Shown piece by piece: positions 1-9,068 of a DNA stretch of 64,000 bases. Location: contig NZ_MDKC01000034.1 in the NCBI RefSeq assembly GCF_001712755.1, forward strand, positions 62,001-126,000, read 5' to 3'. The notes beneath the pieces were generated by a model. The model searched no databases. It was not told the DNA's origin and saw only the letters and a list, made by a program, of their open reading frames with translations. Within the stretch, counting starts at the first letter, position 1. Each line of letters opens with the position of its first letter. The translations under genes were made by a program, and so were the position numbers. The stretch is from Gottfriedia luciferensis. GTDB lineage: Bacteria; Bacillota; Bacilli; Bacillales; Bacillaceae_G.

Positions 1-573
1 ATCTGCAAAAGCAGAGTTTGTAATCCATTGTTTTTCACCGTTTAAAATGTAGTGAGTTCCTTCAGCATTTAATTTAGCGACAGTTTTTGCTCCTAATGCA
101 TCTGATCCTGAACCTGGCTCAGTTAATGCATAAGCTGCAAATTTCTCACCTGATGCTAATCCAGGTAAATAACGTTGCTTTTGATCATGATTTCCAAATA
201 ATACGATCGGAAGTGTACCGATCCCTACGTGCGCTCCTTGAGAAAGTGAGAATCCACCACCACGTGCAATTTTTTCTGTAATTAATGCTGAGCTAATTTT
301 ATCTAATGCGATTCCACCATACTCTTCTGGAACATCTGCAGCTAATAATCCTAGCTCACCAGCTTGTTTTAATAATCTTACAGTGCGATCAAATTCGTGT
401 TGCTCTAAATATTCTAATTCAGGTAAAACTTCATTAATTACAAAATCTTCAGTTGTTTTTGCAATTAATTTATGCTCATCCGTAAAATCCTCTGGTGTAA
501 AAACTTTATCAAAAGTCACTTCTGTTGTTAAAAAGCTTCCGCCTTTAAGTAAGTTACCGATTGTTTTTTCCAT
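1..573 (-). CDS. fadE: Acyl-CoA dehydrogenase FadE, N-terminal part (cut by window edge)
   Basis: The first 191 residues of an acyl-CoA dehydrogenase are readable from an ATG at 573 with a GGAGGAA ribosome site just upstream. Bacillus FadE oxidises acyl-CoA to 2-enoyl-CoA with FAD, the first step of beta-oxidation. Visible family features are the N-terminal helical domain (LPELEYLEQHEFDRTVRLL), the EYGGIALD turn and the ALTEPGSGSDA segment that contacts the flavin and substrate. The rest of the gene lies beyond base 1. It follows fadA by about 70 bp on the same strand, giving the order fadN-fadA-fadE known in Bacillus. The family is clear; the substrate chain length cannot be told. Confidence 0.93.
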   Translation of the reverse strand, partial: MEKTIGNLLKGGSFLTTEVTFDKVFTPEDFTDEHKLIAKTTEDFVINEVLPELEYLEQHEFDRTVRLLKQAGELGLLAADVPEEYGGIALDKISSALITEKIARGGGFSLSQGAHVGIGTLPIVLFGNHDQKQRYLPGLASGEKFAAYALTEPGSGSDALGAKTVAKLNAEGTHYILNGEKQWITNSAFAD

Positions 574-643
574 CAATAATTCCTCCTATTTTCTATTTAC
601 TAGTTTGAAGACATGATACTAACAATCTATTTCCGTACATCTA

Positions 644-1819
644 TTAAACTAATTCAAATACTCCGGCAGCACCCATTCCGCCACCAACACACATCGTTAC
701 GATACCAAACTGCTCTCCACGTCGCTTCATCTCATGTAATAGAGATAAAGTTAATTTAGTGCCAGTACAGCCAAGTGGATGCCCTAATGCTATCGCTCCA
801 CCATTTACATTTACTCGGTCTTCATCAAGACCTAAGTGACGAATAATTTGAATTGATTGAGAAGCGAAGGCTTCATTTAATTCAAAAATTCCAATGTCAG
901 ATAAACTTAATCCTGCTAATTTAAGAGCTTTTGGAATTGCTTCAACTGGTCCAATTCCCATCACTTCAGGAGCTACTCCGGCTACTGCAAAAGAACGGAA
1001 TTTTAATAACGGACTTAGTCCTTCAGCTTCTGCTTTTTCACGATCCATTACTAATACTGCTGCTGCCCCATCACTTGTTTGTGAAGAGTTTCCAGCAGTT
1101 ACAGAACCTCTCACATTAAATGCTGGTCTTAATTTAGCTAATACTTCAGAAGAGGTTCCTTCACGAACACCCTCATCTTGAGAGAAAGTAAAATTCTTCT
1201 CTTCTAATTTATTGTTTGAGTTAACCGAACGTAGCGTTACATCAACTGGAACGATTTCGTCTACAAAACGCCCTTCTTTAATAGCCGCTGCTGCGCGCTG
1301 ATGACTACGTACCGCAAAAGCATCTTGATCTTCTCTTGAAATACCGTAGCGATTGGCAACTTGCTCAGCAGTATGCCCCATACCCATATAATACTCTGGT
1401 GCATTTTCTACTAATCTACTATTTAAACGAGCAACATGCCCTCCCATTGGAAGTAAACTCATTGATTCTGCTCCCCCTGCAATTATAGCTTCAGAATGAC
1501 CTAGCATAATTCGTTCACTTGCATAAGCAATACTTTGTAGACCTGAAGAACAATAACGGTTCACTGTAATTCCTGGAACTGAATGCGGTAATCCAGCTAG
1601 TGCTCCAATATTACGCGCCATATTAAATCCTTGCTCGGCTTCCGGCGATGAGCAACCAAAAATGATATCATCGATTGGACCATCGTAATTTCCCGCACGT
1701 TTTAATGTTTCTTTTACAACTAATGCCCCTAAATCATCTGGACGTACAGTTGCAAGTGATCCTTTTTTCGCTTTACCTACAGGTGTTCTCGCACCCGCTA
1801 CAATAACAGCTTCTCTCAT
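644..1819 (-). CDS. fadA: Acetyl-CoA C-acyltransferase (3-ketoacyl-CoA thiolase) FadA
   Basis: This 391-residue protein is a full-length degradative thiolase, which cleaves 3-ketoacyl-CoA with CoA to acetyl-CoA and a shortened acyl-CoA. The nucleophilic cysteine is in [10 protein letters not shown] (Cys90). The C-terminal catalytic motifs [14 protein letters not shown] (His) and CVGGGMG (second Cys) are intact. It sits 21 bp downstream of fadN and upstream of fadE, so the three form one operon. The FadR operator before fadN would control it through the shared transcript. Family and role are secure from motifs and context. Confidence 0.96.
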   Translation of the reverse strand: MREAVIVAGARTPVGKAKKGSLATVRPDDLGALVVKETLKRAGNYDGPIDDIIFGCSSPEAEQGFNMARNIGALAGLPHSVPGITVNRYCSSGLQSIAYASERIMLGHSEAIIAGGAESMSLLPMGGHVARLNSRLVENAPEYYMGMGHTAEQVANRYGISREDQDAFAVRSHQRAAAAIKEGRFVDEIVPVDVTLRSVNSNNKLEEKNFTFSQDEGVREGTSSEVLAKLRPAFNVRGSVTAGNSSQTSDGAAAVLVMDREKAEAEGLSPLLKFRSFAVAGVAPEVMGIGPVEAIPKALKLAGLSLSDIGIFELNEAFASQSIQIIRHLGLDEDRVNVNGGAIALGHPLGCTGTKLTLSLLHEMKRRGEQFGIVTMCVGGGMGAAGVFELV

Positions 1820-1840
1820 GTTCTTCCCTCCATCTTTCGA

Positions 1841-4231
1841 TTAATTACGTAACGGTTTTCCTTTTACAAGCATGTGTTGCATACGAGCTTGAGATTTCAT
1901 TTCTGAAATTAAACTTAAAAATGCTTCACGTTCAATATTTAATAAATACTCTTCGTCTACTAATGTTCCGAATGGTACTTTTCCACCTGCAATGACATAC
2001 GCTAGTTTCTTAGCAATTGTTAAATCATGTTCACTAATATAGCCAGAATAGTACATTGAGTTTGCACCAGCTAATAATGTTGCATAACCAGACTCACCAA
2101 CTACTGGTACTTTCTCACGAATTGGCGCGCTATAACCTGCTTCATATAACTCAAGTACTCGTTGTTTTGCTTCATAAATTAAGTGATCTGCATTAAATAC
2201 TTTGCGATCATCATGATTTAAGAATCCATTTTCAAATGCTTCTTGAGCAGAAGTCGATACTTTTGCCATTGCAACAGTTTCAAATACTCGATTTGCAAGA
2301 CTTTGCAAGTCAAACTCAACACCTTCTGGGAACTGTTTTAATTGTTTAATATAAAGCTCTTTACTACCGCCCCCACCTGGGATTAAGCCTACGCCAACTT
2401 CAACTAAGCCCATATAAGTTTCAGAAGATGCAACTACGCTAGCAGCTGGTAAACAAATTTCAGCACCGCCGCCCAGTGTCATACCGTAAGGAGCTACAAC
2501 TACCGGTTTATCTGAGTACTTAATTTTCATCATTGCTTGTTGGAATCCTTTAACAACCATTTCAATTTCAAAATAGTTGTCATCTTGCGCCTCCATTAAA
2601 ATCATTGCTAAATTAGCACCGACGCAGAAGTTCTTAGCTTGATTACCAATAACTAAGCCTTTATAATTTTTTGAAACTTCATCAACTGCGAAGTTAACCA
2701 TTTGCGTAATATCCATGCCAATTGCATTGCTCTTTGTATGGAATTCTAAACATGCAACTCCATCTCCAAGGTCAATTAAACTCGCACCTGAATTTTGTTT
2801 AATAATTCGACCTTGTTCTTTTAAAACACTTAATTTAACTTCTTTATCATTTCTTACTAGCTCTTCAAATTGGCCATTATGATAGAAGCTAGTCACTCCA
2901 TTGTCGTTTTTATAAAATGTTTCGTTACCACTATCGATCATATTCTTAACCCAGTTCGGTACAGTTAAGCCTTCGCTTTCCATTCGTACGACTGATTTAG
3001 ACACACCAATTGCATCCCAGATTTCAAATGGTCCTAAATCCCAGCCAAATCCCCACTTCATTGCTTGATCAATTCCGACGATGTTATCAGAAATTTCACC
3101 AGACAATTCAGCTGAATAGACTAATACCGGGCTAATAATGCTCCATAAGAAATTACCAGCACGATCATCAGCGTATACAAGCGCTTTCAACTTATTCGCT
3201 AAACCTTTAATTTGCTTGATGCTTTCAGTTGAAGCTGTTTTCAAGCTTTTTCTTTCTCCATATTCAAATGTGCTTGGATCTAATTCTAAGATTTCCCTAC
3301 CTTGCTTTAAGAAAAATCCTTGCCCAGACTTACTTCCAAGCCAATTACGATTAGCCATTTCCTTCATAAATTCTGGAACTTTAAATACTTCTTTCTCTTC
3401 GCCTTCTACTAGCTCATAAACATTGTTTGCAACATGGATAAATGTATCTAGTCCAACTACGTCCAATGTACGGAATGTAGCACTAGAAGGACGCCCAATC
3501 ATTGGACCAGTAATTGAATCAACTTCTCCAACACTGTATCCGCCTTTTAGCATTTCTTGTACAGTTACAAGTAATCCGTAAGTTCCGATACGGTTTCCAA
3601 TAAAGTTTGGAGTATCTTTTGCTAATACAACGCCTTTACCTAAAACGTCTTCTCCAAAACTTTTCATAAATGTAAGTACTTCTTCAGATGTATGTTTAGT
3701 AGGAATAACTTCTAATAATTTTAAATAACGTGGTGGGTTAAAAAAGTGAGTGCCTAAGAAATATTTCTTGAAGTCATCTGAACAATCTTCAGACATTGCT
3801 TCAATTGAAATACCTGATGTATTTGAGCTCACGATTGAGCCTGGTTTGCGGTATGCATCAACACTAGCTAATACTTGTTTTTTAATTGCTAAATTTTCAA
3901 CAACTACTTCAATAATCCAGTCAACTTCGCTTAAACGACTCATGTCATCTTCAAAGTTACCTGCTTGAATTAACGTTAAGTTTTTCTTAGATGCAAGAGG
4001 AGCTGGCTTTTGTTTCAATAATTTCTGAATAGCCGTTTGACTAAATCGATTACGAAATTCTTTGGAGTCTGTAGAAAGACCTTTTGCAGTATCTTCCTTA
4101 GATAGTTCTCTTGGGACAATATCAAGTAGTAATGTTGGAATACCTATGTTTGCCAAGTGTGCAGCGATACCAGATCCCATCACACCAGAGCCGAGTACAG
4201 CGGCTTTTTTAATTTTTTGGATCATATGCAT
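1841..4231 (-). CDS. fadN: 3-hydroxyacyl-CoA dehydrogenase / enoyl-CoA hydratase FadN
   Basis: The 796-residue bifunctional protein carries out the middle two steps of beta-oxidation. The N-terminal half holds an NAD-binding Rossmann motif (GSGVMGSGIAAHLANIG, about residues 15-31) and the THFFNPPRY segment of 3-hydroxyacyl-CoA dehydrogenases. The C-terminal half (about 490-700) is a crotonase fold with the oxyanion-hole segments FCVGANLAM and GMTLGGGAEICL. This domain order (dehydrogenase first) is that of Bacillus FadN and opposite to E. coli FadB. Two ATGs (4231 and 4225) lie behind the GAGGAGGAG site; either could be used. It is the first gene of the operon and directly follows a FadR-type palindrome. 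Confidence 0.95.
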   Translation of the reverse strand: MHMIQKIKKAAVLGSGVMGSGIAAHLANIGIPTLLLDIVPRELSKEDTAKGLSTDSKEFRNRFSQTAIQKLLKQKPAPLASKKNLTLIQAGNFEDDMSRLSEVDWIIEVVVENLAIKKQVLASVDAYRKPGSIVSSNTSGISIEAMSEDCSDDFKKYFLGTHFFNPPRYLKLLEVIPTKHTSEEVLTFMKSFGEDVLGKGVVLAKDTPNFIGNRIGTYGLLVTVQEMLKGGYSVGEVDSITGPMIGRPSSATFRTLDVVGLDTFIHVANNVYELVEGEEKEVFKVPEFMKEMANRNWLGSKSGQGFFLKQGREILELDPSTFEYGERKSLKTASTESIKQIKGLANKLKALVYADDRAGNFLWSIISPVLVYSAELSGEISDNIVGIDQAMKWGFGWDLGPFEIWDAIGVSKSVVRMESEGLTVPNWVKNMIDSGNETFYKNDNGVTSFYHNGQFEELVRNDKEVKLSVLKEQGRIIKQNSGASLIDLGDGVACLEFHTKSNAIGMDITQMVNFAVDEVSKNYKGLVIGNQAKNFCVGANLAMILMEAQDDNYFEIEMVVKGFQQAMMKIKYSDKPVVVAPYGMTLGGGAEICLPAASVVASSETYMGLVEVGVGLIPGGGGSKELYIKQLKQFPEGVEFDLQSLANRVFETVAMAKVSTSAQEAFENGFLNHDDRKVFNADHLIYEAKQRVLELYEAGYSAPIREKVPVVGESGYATLLAGANSMYYSGYISEHDLTIAKKLAYVIAGGKVPFGTLVDEEYLLNIEREAFLSLISEMKSQARMQHMLVKGKPLRN

Positions 4232-4247
4232 TTCTCCTCCTCATATC

Positions 4248-4267
4248 TTGAATGAATACTCATTCAC
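4248..4267 (-). promoter_or_regulatory. FadR-type operator upstream of fadN
   Basis: TTGAATGAATACTCATTCAC contains the near-perfect palindrome TGAATGAATACTCATTCA. In Bacillus the TetR-type regulator FadR binds such sites and is released by long-chain acyl-CoA. It lies about 16 bp before the fadN start codon, a position where a bound repressor would block transcription of fadNAE. Confidence 0.85.
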
Positions 4268-4471
4268 TTTCTGGATAAAACAATCCATTATCAATGAGCC
4301 CTCTTCTTCCACTATATGATAAATTCTTATTTTTCGCAATAAACAAAAAGTTCAAATTAATAAAATTTTATTTATGATGTAAAATCCTCCCTCTGCTTTT
4401 TTTATCACAATCCATTTTTTACTAATAAGTTTATTTAAATAGGTTAGTCTAAGAAATGGAGGTGATAAGAT

Positions 4472-4612
4472 ATGAAACGTGAAAGAAATCCATCAAAGGG
4501 TGGAGTTAGTGCAGCAAGTGTTCAAGGTAATGCAAGTCATGGAGATCAAAAAGAAGAAAAAGGTAGACAAAGTAACAATCAGCAGTACGGTAAAAAAAAT
4601 ATGGGTCAGTAA
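4472..4612 (+). CDS. yuzL: YuzL family small protein
   Basis: A 46-residue protein follows the strong ribosome site GGAGGTGA with an ATG 7 bases later. It begins MKRERNPSKGGVSAASVQGN and is rich in Asn, Gln, Lys and Gly, with no hydrophobic segment. The NPSKGGVSAASVQGN core matches what I recall of the YuzL family of spore formers, and yuzL in Bacillus subtilis lies in the same place, between fadN and the proline-dehydrogenase-like gene. Its composition resembles minor small acid-soluble spore proteins, but a spore role is inference. It is divergent from fadN and followed by the shared terminator region before putB. Confidence 0.75.
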   Translation: MKRERNPSKGGVSAASVQGNASHGDQKEEKGRQSNNQQYGKKNMGQ

Positions 4613-4726
4613 GCTTTTTTCACTCAAGTTTAATATTAAAACTAGGACCTCGTGTCTAAAGCAATTATAAGAATAATGTTGTTTTACTAATAACTACTTA
4701 TCACAAAAAATCCTGTATAAAGAGAA

Positions 4727-4775
4727 AAAGGCTGACTAAAAAGGATCCTCACTCAATCCTTTTTAGTTAGCCTTT
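4727..4775 (-). terminator. Rho-independent terminator of the proline dehydrogenase gene
   Basis: A long stem (arms 4727-4746 and 4756-4775, nearly perfect, around AAAGGCTGACTAAAAAGGAT) lies about 10 bp past the stop codon of the minus-strand gene. Both arms end in A/T runs, so it may also stop plus-strand transcription from yuzL. Confidence 0.8.
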
Positions 4776-4785
4776 AATTTTAAAA

Positions 4786-5703
4786 TTATTTACTAAACAT
4801 ACCTTTTAATACGAACGCAACGTTTGCAGGACGTTCTGCAAGACGACGCATGAAGTATCCGTACCAGTCAGTACCATAAGGAACATAAACTCGCATATTA
4901 TAGCCTTCTTTAACAAGCTCTAATTGACGCTCTGTACGAATTCCGTATAACATTTGGAACTCAAATTGATCGTTTGGAATATTATGTTCTTTTACTAATT
5001 GTTTTGTATACTCAATCATTGCTTCATCATGTGAAGCGATTGCAGTAAAGTTGCCGTTTAATAAGTGCATTTTAATGATTTTTTTGAAGTTTTCATCCAC
5101 ATCTTTTTTCTCTGGGAATGCTACTTCAGCAGGCTCTTTATAAGCACCTTTTACTAAACGTAAATTTGGTTTTAAACTGTTTAAATCTGTAATATCGTTT
5201 TCAGTTCTGTATAAATAAGCTTGGATAACTGTTCCGATATTATCGTACTCAGATCTTAATTGCTTAAAGATACGAATTGTTTTTTCACAACGAGTGAAAT
5301 CTTCCATATCAATTGTAACGAATACACCATTCTTTTTAGCTGCCTCTAAAATACGACGCATGTTTGATAAAACTAACTCGTCAGAAATATCAAGACCCAT
5401 AGAAGTCATTTTTAGAGAACATTGTGAATTTAATTTTTCTTTTCCAATCGCTTCAATCGCTTCGATACAGTGATCAGCCATTTCATTTGCTTCTTCAACT
5501 GTGTCAACGAATTCCCCAAGATAATCAATTGTTACTTTTAAATTCTTTTTATTTAAGTCCTGAATAACTTTTGTAGCTAAATCGATTGTTTCGCCTGCAA
5601 CAAAACGTCCTGCACCAAATCTTAGGCCATATTTTTTAGCCATTTTAGTCAAAAACTTATTTTTAGACATAAATAAAAAAGCATTCTTCATAACTTGTTC
5701 CAT
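4786..5703 (-). CDS. Proline dehydrogenase (PutB/FadM type)
   Basis: This 305-residue monofunctional proline dehydrogenase family protein oxidises proline to pyrroline-5-carboxylate with FAD; length matches the Bacillus PutB proteins. Recognisable features are the beta/alpha barrel segments VTIDYLGEF, VFVTIDMED and RLVKGAYKEPAEVAF, and the C-terminal FMRRLAERPANVAFV that binds the substrate carboxylate (RRxxERP). In B. subtilis the gene next to fadN (yusM, also called fadM or putB) is of this family, so orthology to it is likely by position. No pyrroline-5-carboxylate dehydrogenase gene is beside it. Start chosen at 5703 with a GGGGGT ribosome site. Confidence 0.92.
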   Translation of the reverse strand: MEQVMKNAFLFMSKNKFLTKMAKKYGLRFGAGRFVAGETIDLATKVIQDLNKKNLKVTIDYLGEFVDTVEEANEMADHCIEAIEAIGKEKLNSQCSLKMTSMGLDISDELVLSNMRRILEAAKKNGVFVTIDMEDFTRCEKTIRIFKQLRSEYDNIGTVIQAYLYRTENDITDLNSLKPNLRLVKGAYKEPAEVAFPEKKDVDENFKKIIKMHLLNGNFTAIASHDEAMIEYTKQLVKEHNIPNDQFEFQMLYGIRTERQLELVKEGYNMRVYVPYGTDWYGYFMRRLAERPANVAFVLKGMFSK

Positions 5704-5891
5704 TACTCTACCCCCAAAATTAAACTTTACTTTTCTCTCTATATATTACTAATGTATCATCTATTGAAATTTGTTAAAACAATTATTTAATAATTTGTCG
5801 AATTTTGTTTATTGAAAAATGTATGCCCTTACTTAATATTATATTATCATAATTTATATGTGCCGTCATCTTTGAAAATTATGGATAAATA

Positions 5892-6155
5892 TTATTGCTT
5901 ATTTTTGTTAGCCATAGCTTCTCTATGCTGGTCATTTAACGTTTTAATCTCTTTAATTAAATTAACAACCTCATCTTTTGCTTGAGGATATGTTTCGTTC
6001 CAATGTTTTACTAATGCGGGCATTGATTTTGATATGTATGTATACATAACCCACTTTTCCACTTTTGCTTGTTTTTCCTCAGACCAATCTCCTAATAACA
6101 ATTCCGTATATTTTTTTAGTAACGCATCAAATTTTGCTTCAAATTCATTTTCCAA
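5892..6155 (-). CDS. DUF2573 (YusU-like) protein
   Basis: A small soluble 87-residue protein (MENEFEAKFDALLKKYTELL...) predicted to be all-helical and charged, with no membrane segment or signal peptide. It looks like the DUF2573/YusU family of Bacillus, whose function is unknown; I recognise it from the LLKKYTELLLG and MPALVKHWNETYP segments, without a search. A ribosome site (GGAGAGGTGA) precedes the ATG. It stands alone on the minus strand between putB and the divergent channel gene. Confidence 0.65.
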   Translation of the reverse strand: MENEFEAKFDALLKKYTELLLGDWSEEKQAKVEKWVMYTYISKSMPALVKHWNETYPQAKDEVVNLIKEIKTLNDQHREAMANKNKQ

Positions 6156-6420
6156 ACGAAATCACCTCTCCATATAATTATTAATTTTCAACATTCTAAT
6201 TTGAATCTTTCCTTTTTTTACCTAAACCTGTTTACTATGAAATTATATTATATCTTCAACCAGTTTTAAGGTGATTATTTAAAAATGTAAAGTAAAAATA
6301 ATAAATAGTATCTAACTTGTTCAATTTCATAATTTGTTCATAACTTCACAAACTTATCGTCATATTTTCTTTGTATACTATGAATGTGTTAATCAAAGAG
6401 CGCATAGGGAGTGAAACCAT

Positions 6421-7224
6421 TTGGAACGAGATAGTATCCAATATTGTATTGATTTAGCTCTTAAAAAAAAGAAAATACTAGATCAAAGCTTATTTAAATA
6501 TTTAACTCGTGCTGCCTTAGCATCTATTTATATAAGCTTTATTCTCATTGTCTGTTTAAAATTAGCTGAATTATTTAGATTGCAAAATTCACCATTTTCA
6601 TCTGTAGCTTATCCACTCGTTTTCTCTACAGCATTAATTATGATTATTTATGGTGGTGGAGAATTATTTACTAGTAATACGATGTATTTTACCTTCTCAA
6701 CATTAGCTAAAAAAACTTCAAAACTAGATTTAGTAAAAAATTGGATTACATGTTATTCAGGTAATATTATTGGAGCATTTATTTTTGCGATTATTTATTT
6801 TTTAACAGGTTTGGCAAAAGATTTTCCCGCCGATCATTTTTTAACAGGTGTAGTTGACCATAAAATTCACGCATCATTTTTCCACTTATTTTTTAAAGGT
6901 ATTTTATGTAATTGGCTTGTCTGTCTTGCTTGTTTCTTACCGACTAGATTTAAAGATGATTTAGCAAAAATGTTACTGATCTTTTTATTAGTATTTGCTT
7001 TCTTCTTCTCTGGTTATGAACACAGTATCGCAAATATAGCTGTCTTTACATTATCCTATATTATGCCTCATAATGTAGCCTTTACATTTGGTGATGTATT
7101 GCATAATTTAATTCCAGTTACACTTGGAAATATAATTGGTGGATCAGTTGGTGTCGGAATGGCATATTACTTCTTGAATAATGAACAAAAATTAGAAGTA
7201 AAAGAATTTAAACGTGCTTCATAA
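6421..7224 (+). CDS. Formate/nitrite transporter (FNT) family channel
   Basis: The 267-residue protein has about six hydrophobic membrane segments and the features of the FocA/NirC family of pentameric channels for small monocarboxylates, nitrite or hydrosulfide. The NIIGAFIFAIIYF and LGNIIGGSVGVGMAYYF segments match the internal repeat of the family. The start is a TTG at 6421 behind GGGAGTG; there is no in-frame ATG at the N-terminus that would fit better. A TATACT -10-like box is at 6374-6379. No formate dehydrogenase or nitrite reductase is near, so the substrate is open. It resembles the B. subtilis YrhG/YwcJ type. Confidence 0.85.
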   Translation: MERDSIQYCIDLALKKKKILDQSLFKYLTRAALASIYISFILIVCLKLAELFRLQNSPFSSVAYPLVFSTALIMIIYGGGELFTSNTMYFTFSTLAKKTSKLDLVKNWITCYSGNIIGAFIFAIIYFLTGLAKDFPADHFLTGVVDHKIHASFFHLFFKGILCNWLVCLACFLPTRFKDDLAKMLLIFLLVFAFFFSGYEHSIANIAVFTLSYIMPHNVAFTFGDVLHNLIPVTLGNIIGGSVGVGMAYYFLNNEQKLEVKEFKRAS

Positions 7225-7233
7225 AACTAATCG

Positions 7234-7266
7234 ACCTGTCTTCTTTTTTTTGAAGACAGGTTTTTT
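7234..7266 (+). terminator. Terminator after the FNT gene
   Basis: ACCTGTCTTC pairs with GAAGACAGGT across a T-rich loop and is followed by six T residues, 10 bp after the stop codon. Confidence 0.92.
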
Positions 7267-7339
7267 CGTGCAAATCTAATTTTATTATGGTAATAATGAT
7301 TTTATAATGAAAATTTTTCCTTTTATGGTGGTGTGAAAT

Positions 7340-8158
7340 ATGAAATACAATCATTTTGTTCGGTTTATCATGTTCATTTCATTGCTTTGTTTTCTTTTAT
7401 TATCATATGGCTTCGTAAAAGGTGCTTATTCAGTTTTAAATCCTCAAAAAAGCAAACTTATCGTGAATAATAATACACAGAAAAATAATCAAAATGACAT
7501 TGTTCACAAAAACAATAAACTGAAGATTGTTGCATTAGGAGATTCACTTACGCGTGGTGTCGGGGATGATGAAGGAACAGGTTATGTAGGAAGATTAAAA
7601 ACCATTCTACAAAAAGAGTATAAACAACCAACAACGATCACGAATTTAGCTGTTAGTGGCGCAAAAACATCAAATTTACTTAACGATTTAAAGAAAAAAA
7701 ATATACAAGAAACGATTGGCTCTGCGGACATAATCGTACTTTCCATAGGAAGTAATGATTTATTTCCTGGCGCTAATCAATTAAACGAAGAATTTTTAAA
7801 GACATATCGACCAGATGAAAAAACGTTTAAAAATAATCTACAATCAATCTTTAAACTAATACGTCAAAAAAATCCTACAGCATCTATTTATGCGTTTGGT
7901 TATTATAACCCATTTCATAATGTTCAAGGTTTAGATGCATCGTCAAGCTTTGTATCTAGATGGAACAATCTACTTGAATTATCGGTACTTCAAACGAATA
8001 ATGCATACGTCATTCCAACATTCGATTTATTTTTTAACGAAGAAAAGAAATATTTGTACACTGACCATTTTCATCCGAACAAAGACGGTTATATTGAAAT
8101 GGCAAATCGTTTAACTAGTAAAATAGGAAGTCAGCTTCGAGGTGAGTCAAATGAATAA
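7340..8158 (+). CDS. Membrane-anchored or secreted SGNH/GDSL hydrolase
   Basis: A 272-residue SGNH-family esterase/lipase-like protein. An N-terminal hydrophobic segment (about residues 8-28) without a clear cleavage site suggests membrane anchoring with an outside catalytic domain. Block I ALGDSLTRG gives the nucleophile Ser69, block III is SIGSNDL, and block V is DHFHPNKDGY with the Asp-His pair. Natural substrate is unknown. Its last 8 bases overlap the start of the downstream ABC ATPase gene, so translation is probably coupled and the hydrolase may act on something the exporter moves or on the cell envelope. Confidence 0.88.
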   Translation: MKYNHFVRFIMFISLLCFLLLSYGFVKGAYSVLNPQKSKLIVNNNTQKNNQNDIVHKNNKLKIVALGDSLTRGVGDDEGTGYVGRLKTILQKEYKQPTTITNLAVSGAKTSNLLNDLKKKNIQETIGSADIIVLSIGSNDLFPGANQLNEEFLKTYRPDEKTFKNNLQSIFKLIRQKNPTASIYAFGYYNPFHNVQGLDASSSFVSRWNNLLELSVLQTNNAYVIPTFDLFFNEEKKYLYTDHFHPNKDGYIEMANRLTSKIGSQLRGESNE

Positions 8159-9068
8159 AGTTCTTAAATTAGAAGGTGTTACAAAGAGCATTAAAGGAAA
8201 AATACTAGTCGATAACGTTTCATTTGAAGTTAATGAAGGTGAAGTATTTGGCTTTCTTGGTCCAAATGGAGCTGGAAAAACAACAACTATTCGAATGTTA
8301 GTCGGATTAATCAAACCAACAAAAGGAACAATTGAAATCGCTGGTTATCCAGTTAAGACTCATTTCAAAGAAGCAATGCGACAAATTGGATGTATTGTAG
8401 AGAATCCAGAATTATACGGTTATTTAACTGGATGGGAAAATCTTAATCAATTTGCGAGAATGTTAGGCATTAGAGATGATAAGAAAATAAGTGAAGTCGT
8501 AAATTTAGTAAAATTAACCGATCGAATTCATGAAAAAGTAAAGACGTATTCGCTCGGAATGAAGCAAAGATTAGGAATTGCCCAAGCGTTACTTGGAGGC
8601 CCTAAGCTTCTTATTTTAGATGAACCTACTAATGGACTAGATCCAGCCGGTATTCGTGAATTACGTGAATTTATTCATATGCTTGTAAAAGAGCAAAATA
8701 TAAGTGTTTTTATTTCAAGCCATTTATTAAGTGAAATCGAAATGATTTGTGATCGCGTAGGAATTATAAATAAAGGGAAAATGGTTAGAGTTTCAACAGT
8801 AAAAGAATTAGTAAAAGAAGCTGCTGAGAGAGTTGAATGGCGAGTTTCTCCAATACAAAAAGGGCTAGATTTATTGAAAAAGGATTCTACGATTCAAGAT
8901 ATCTTGGTAAAGGATGAGCTTATACTGTGCAGAATGTCGCCGCTCAAAATAAATGAGGTCATTCAACAATTCGTAGCAGCAGATGTGCATGTAAATGGCG
9001 TTAAAACAATGTCTGAAACATTGGAAGATTTATTCATGGAAATGACTGGAGGCGAAGTTCGTGGCTGA
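8151..9068 (+). CDS. ABC-2 type exporter ATPase
   Basis: A 305-residue ABC ATPase with Walker A GPNGAGKTT, Q-loop, signature YSLGMKQRLG, Walker B LLILDEPT and H-loop SSHLLSE, plus a C-terminal extension of about 80 residues ending in EDLFMEMTGG, typical of BcrA-like peptide/antibiotic exporters. The ATG at 8151 is preferred to a GTG at 8142 because the GAGGTGA ribosome site is 5 bases before the ATG. It pairs with the permease that overlaps its 3' end. It is clearly paralogous to the ATPase at 18579-19502. Confidence 0.93.
   Translation: MNKVLKLEGVTKSIKGKILVDNVSFEVNEGEVFGFLGPNGAGKTTTIRMLVGLIKPTKGTIEIAGYPVKTHFKEAMRQIGCIVENPELYGYLTGWENLNQFARMLGIRDDKKISEVVNLVKLTDRIHEKVKTYSLGMKQRLGIAQALLGGPKLLILDEPTNGLDPAGIRELREFIHMLVKEQNISVFISSHLLSEIEMICDRVGIINKGKMVRVSTVKELVKEAAERVEWRVSPIQKGLDLLKKDSTIQDILVKDELILCRMSPLKINEVIQQFVAADVHVNGVKTMSETLEDLFMEMTGGEVRG

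Noticed and set aside
4472-4670. 63-codon frame overlapping yuzL (4479-4670)
   Set aside because: Out of frame with the strong ribosome site; the 46-residue YuzL-like reading matches a known family and gene position.
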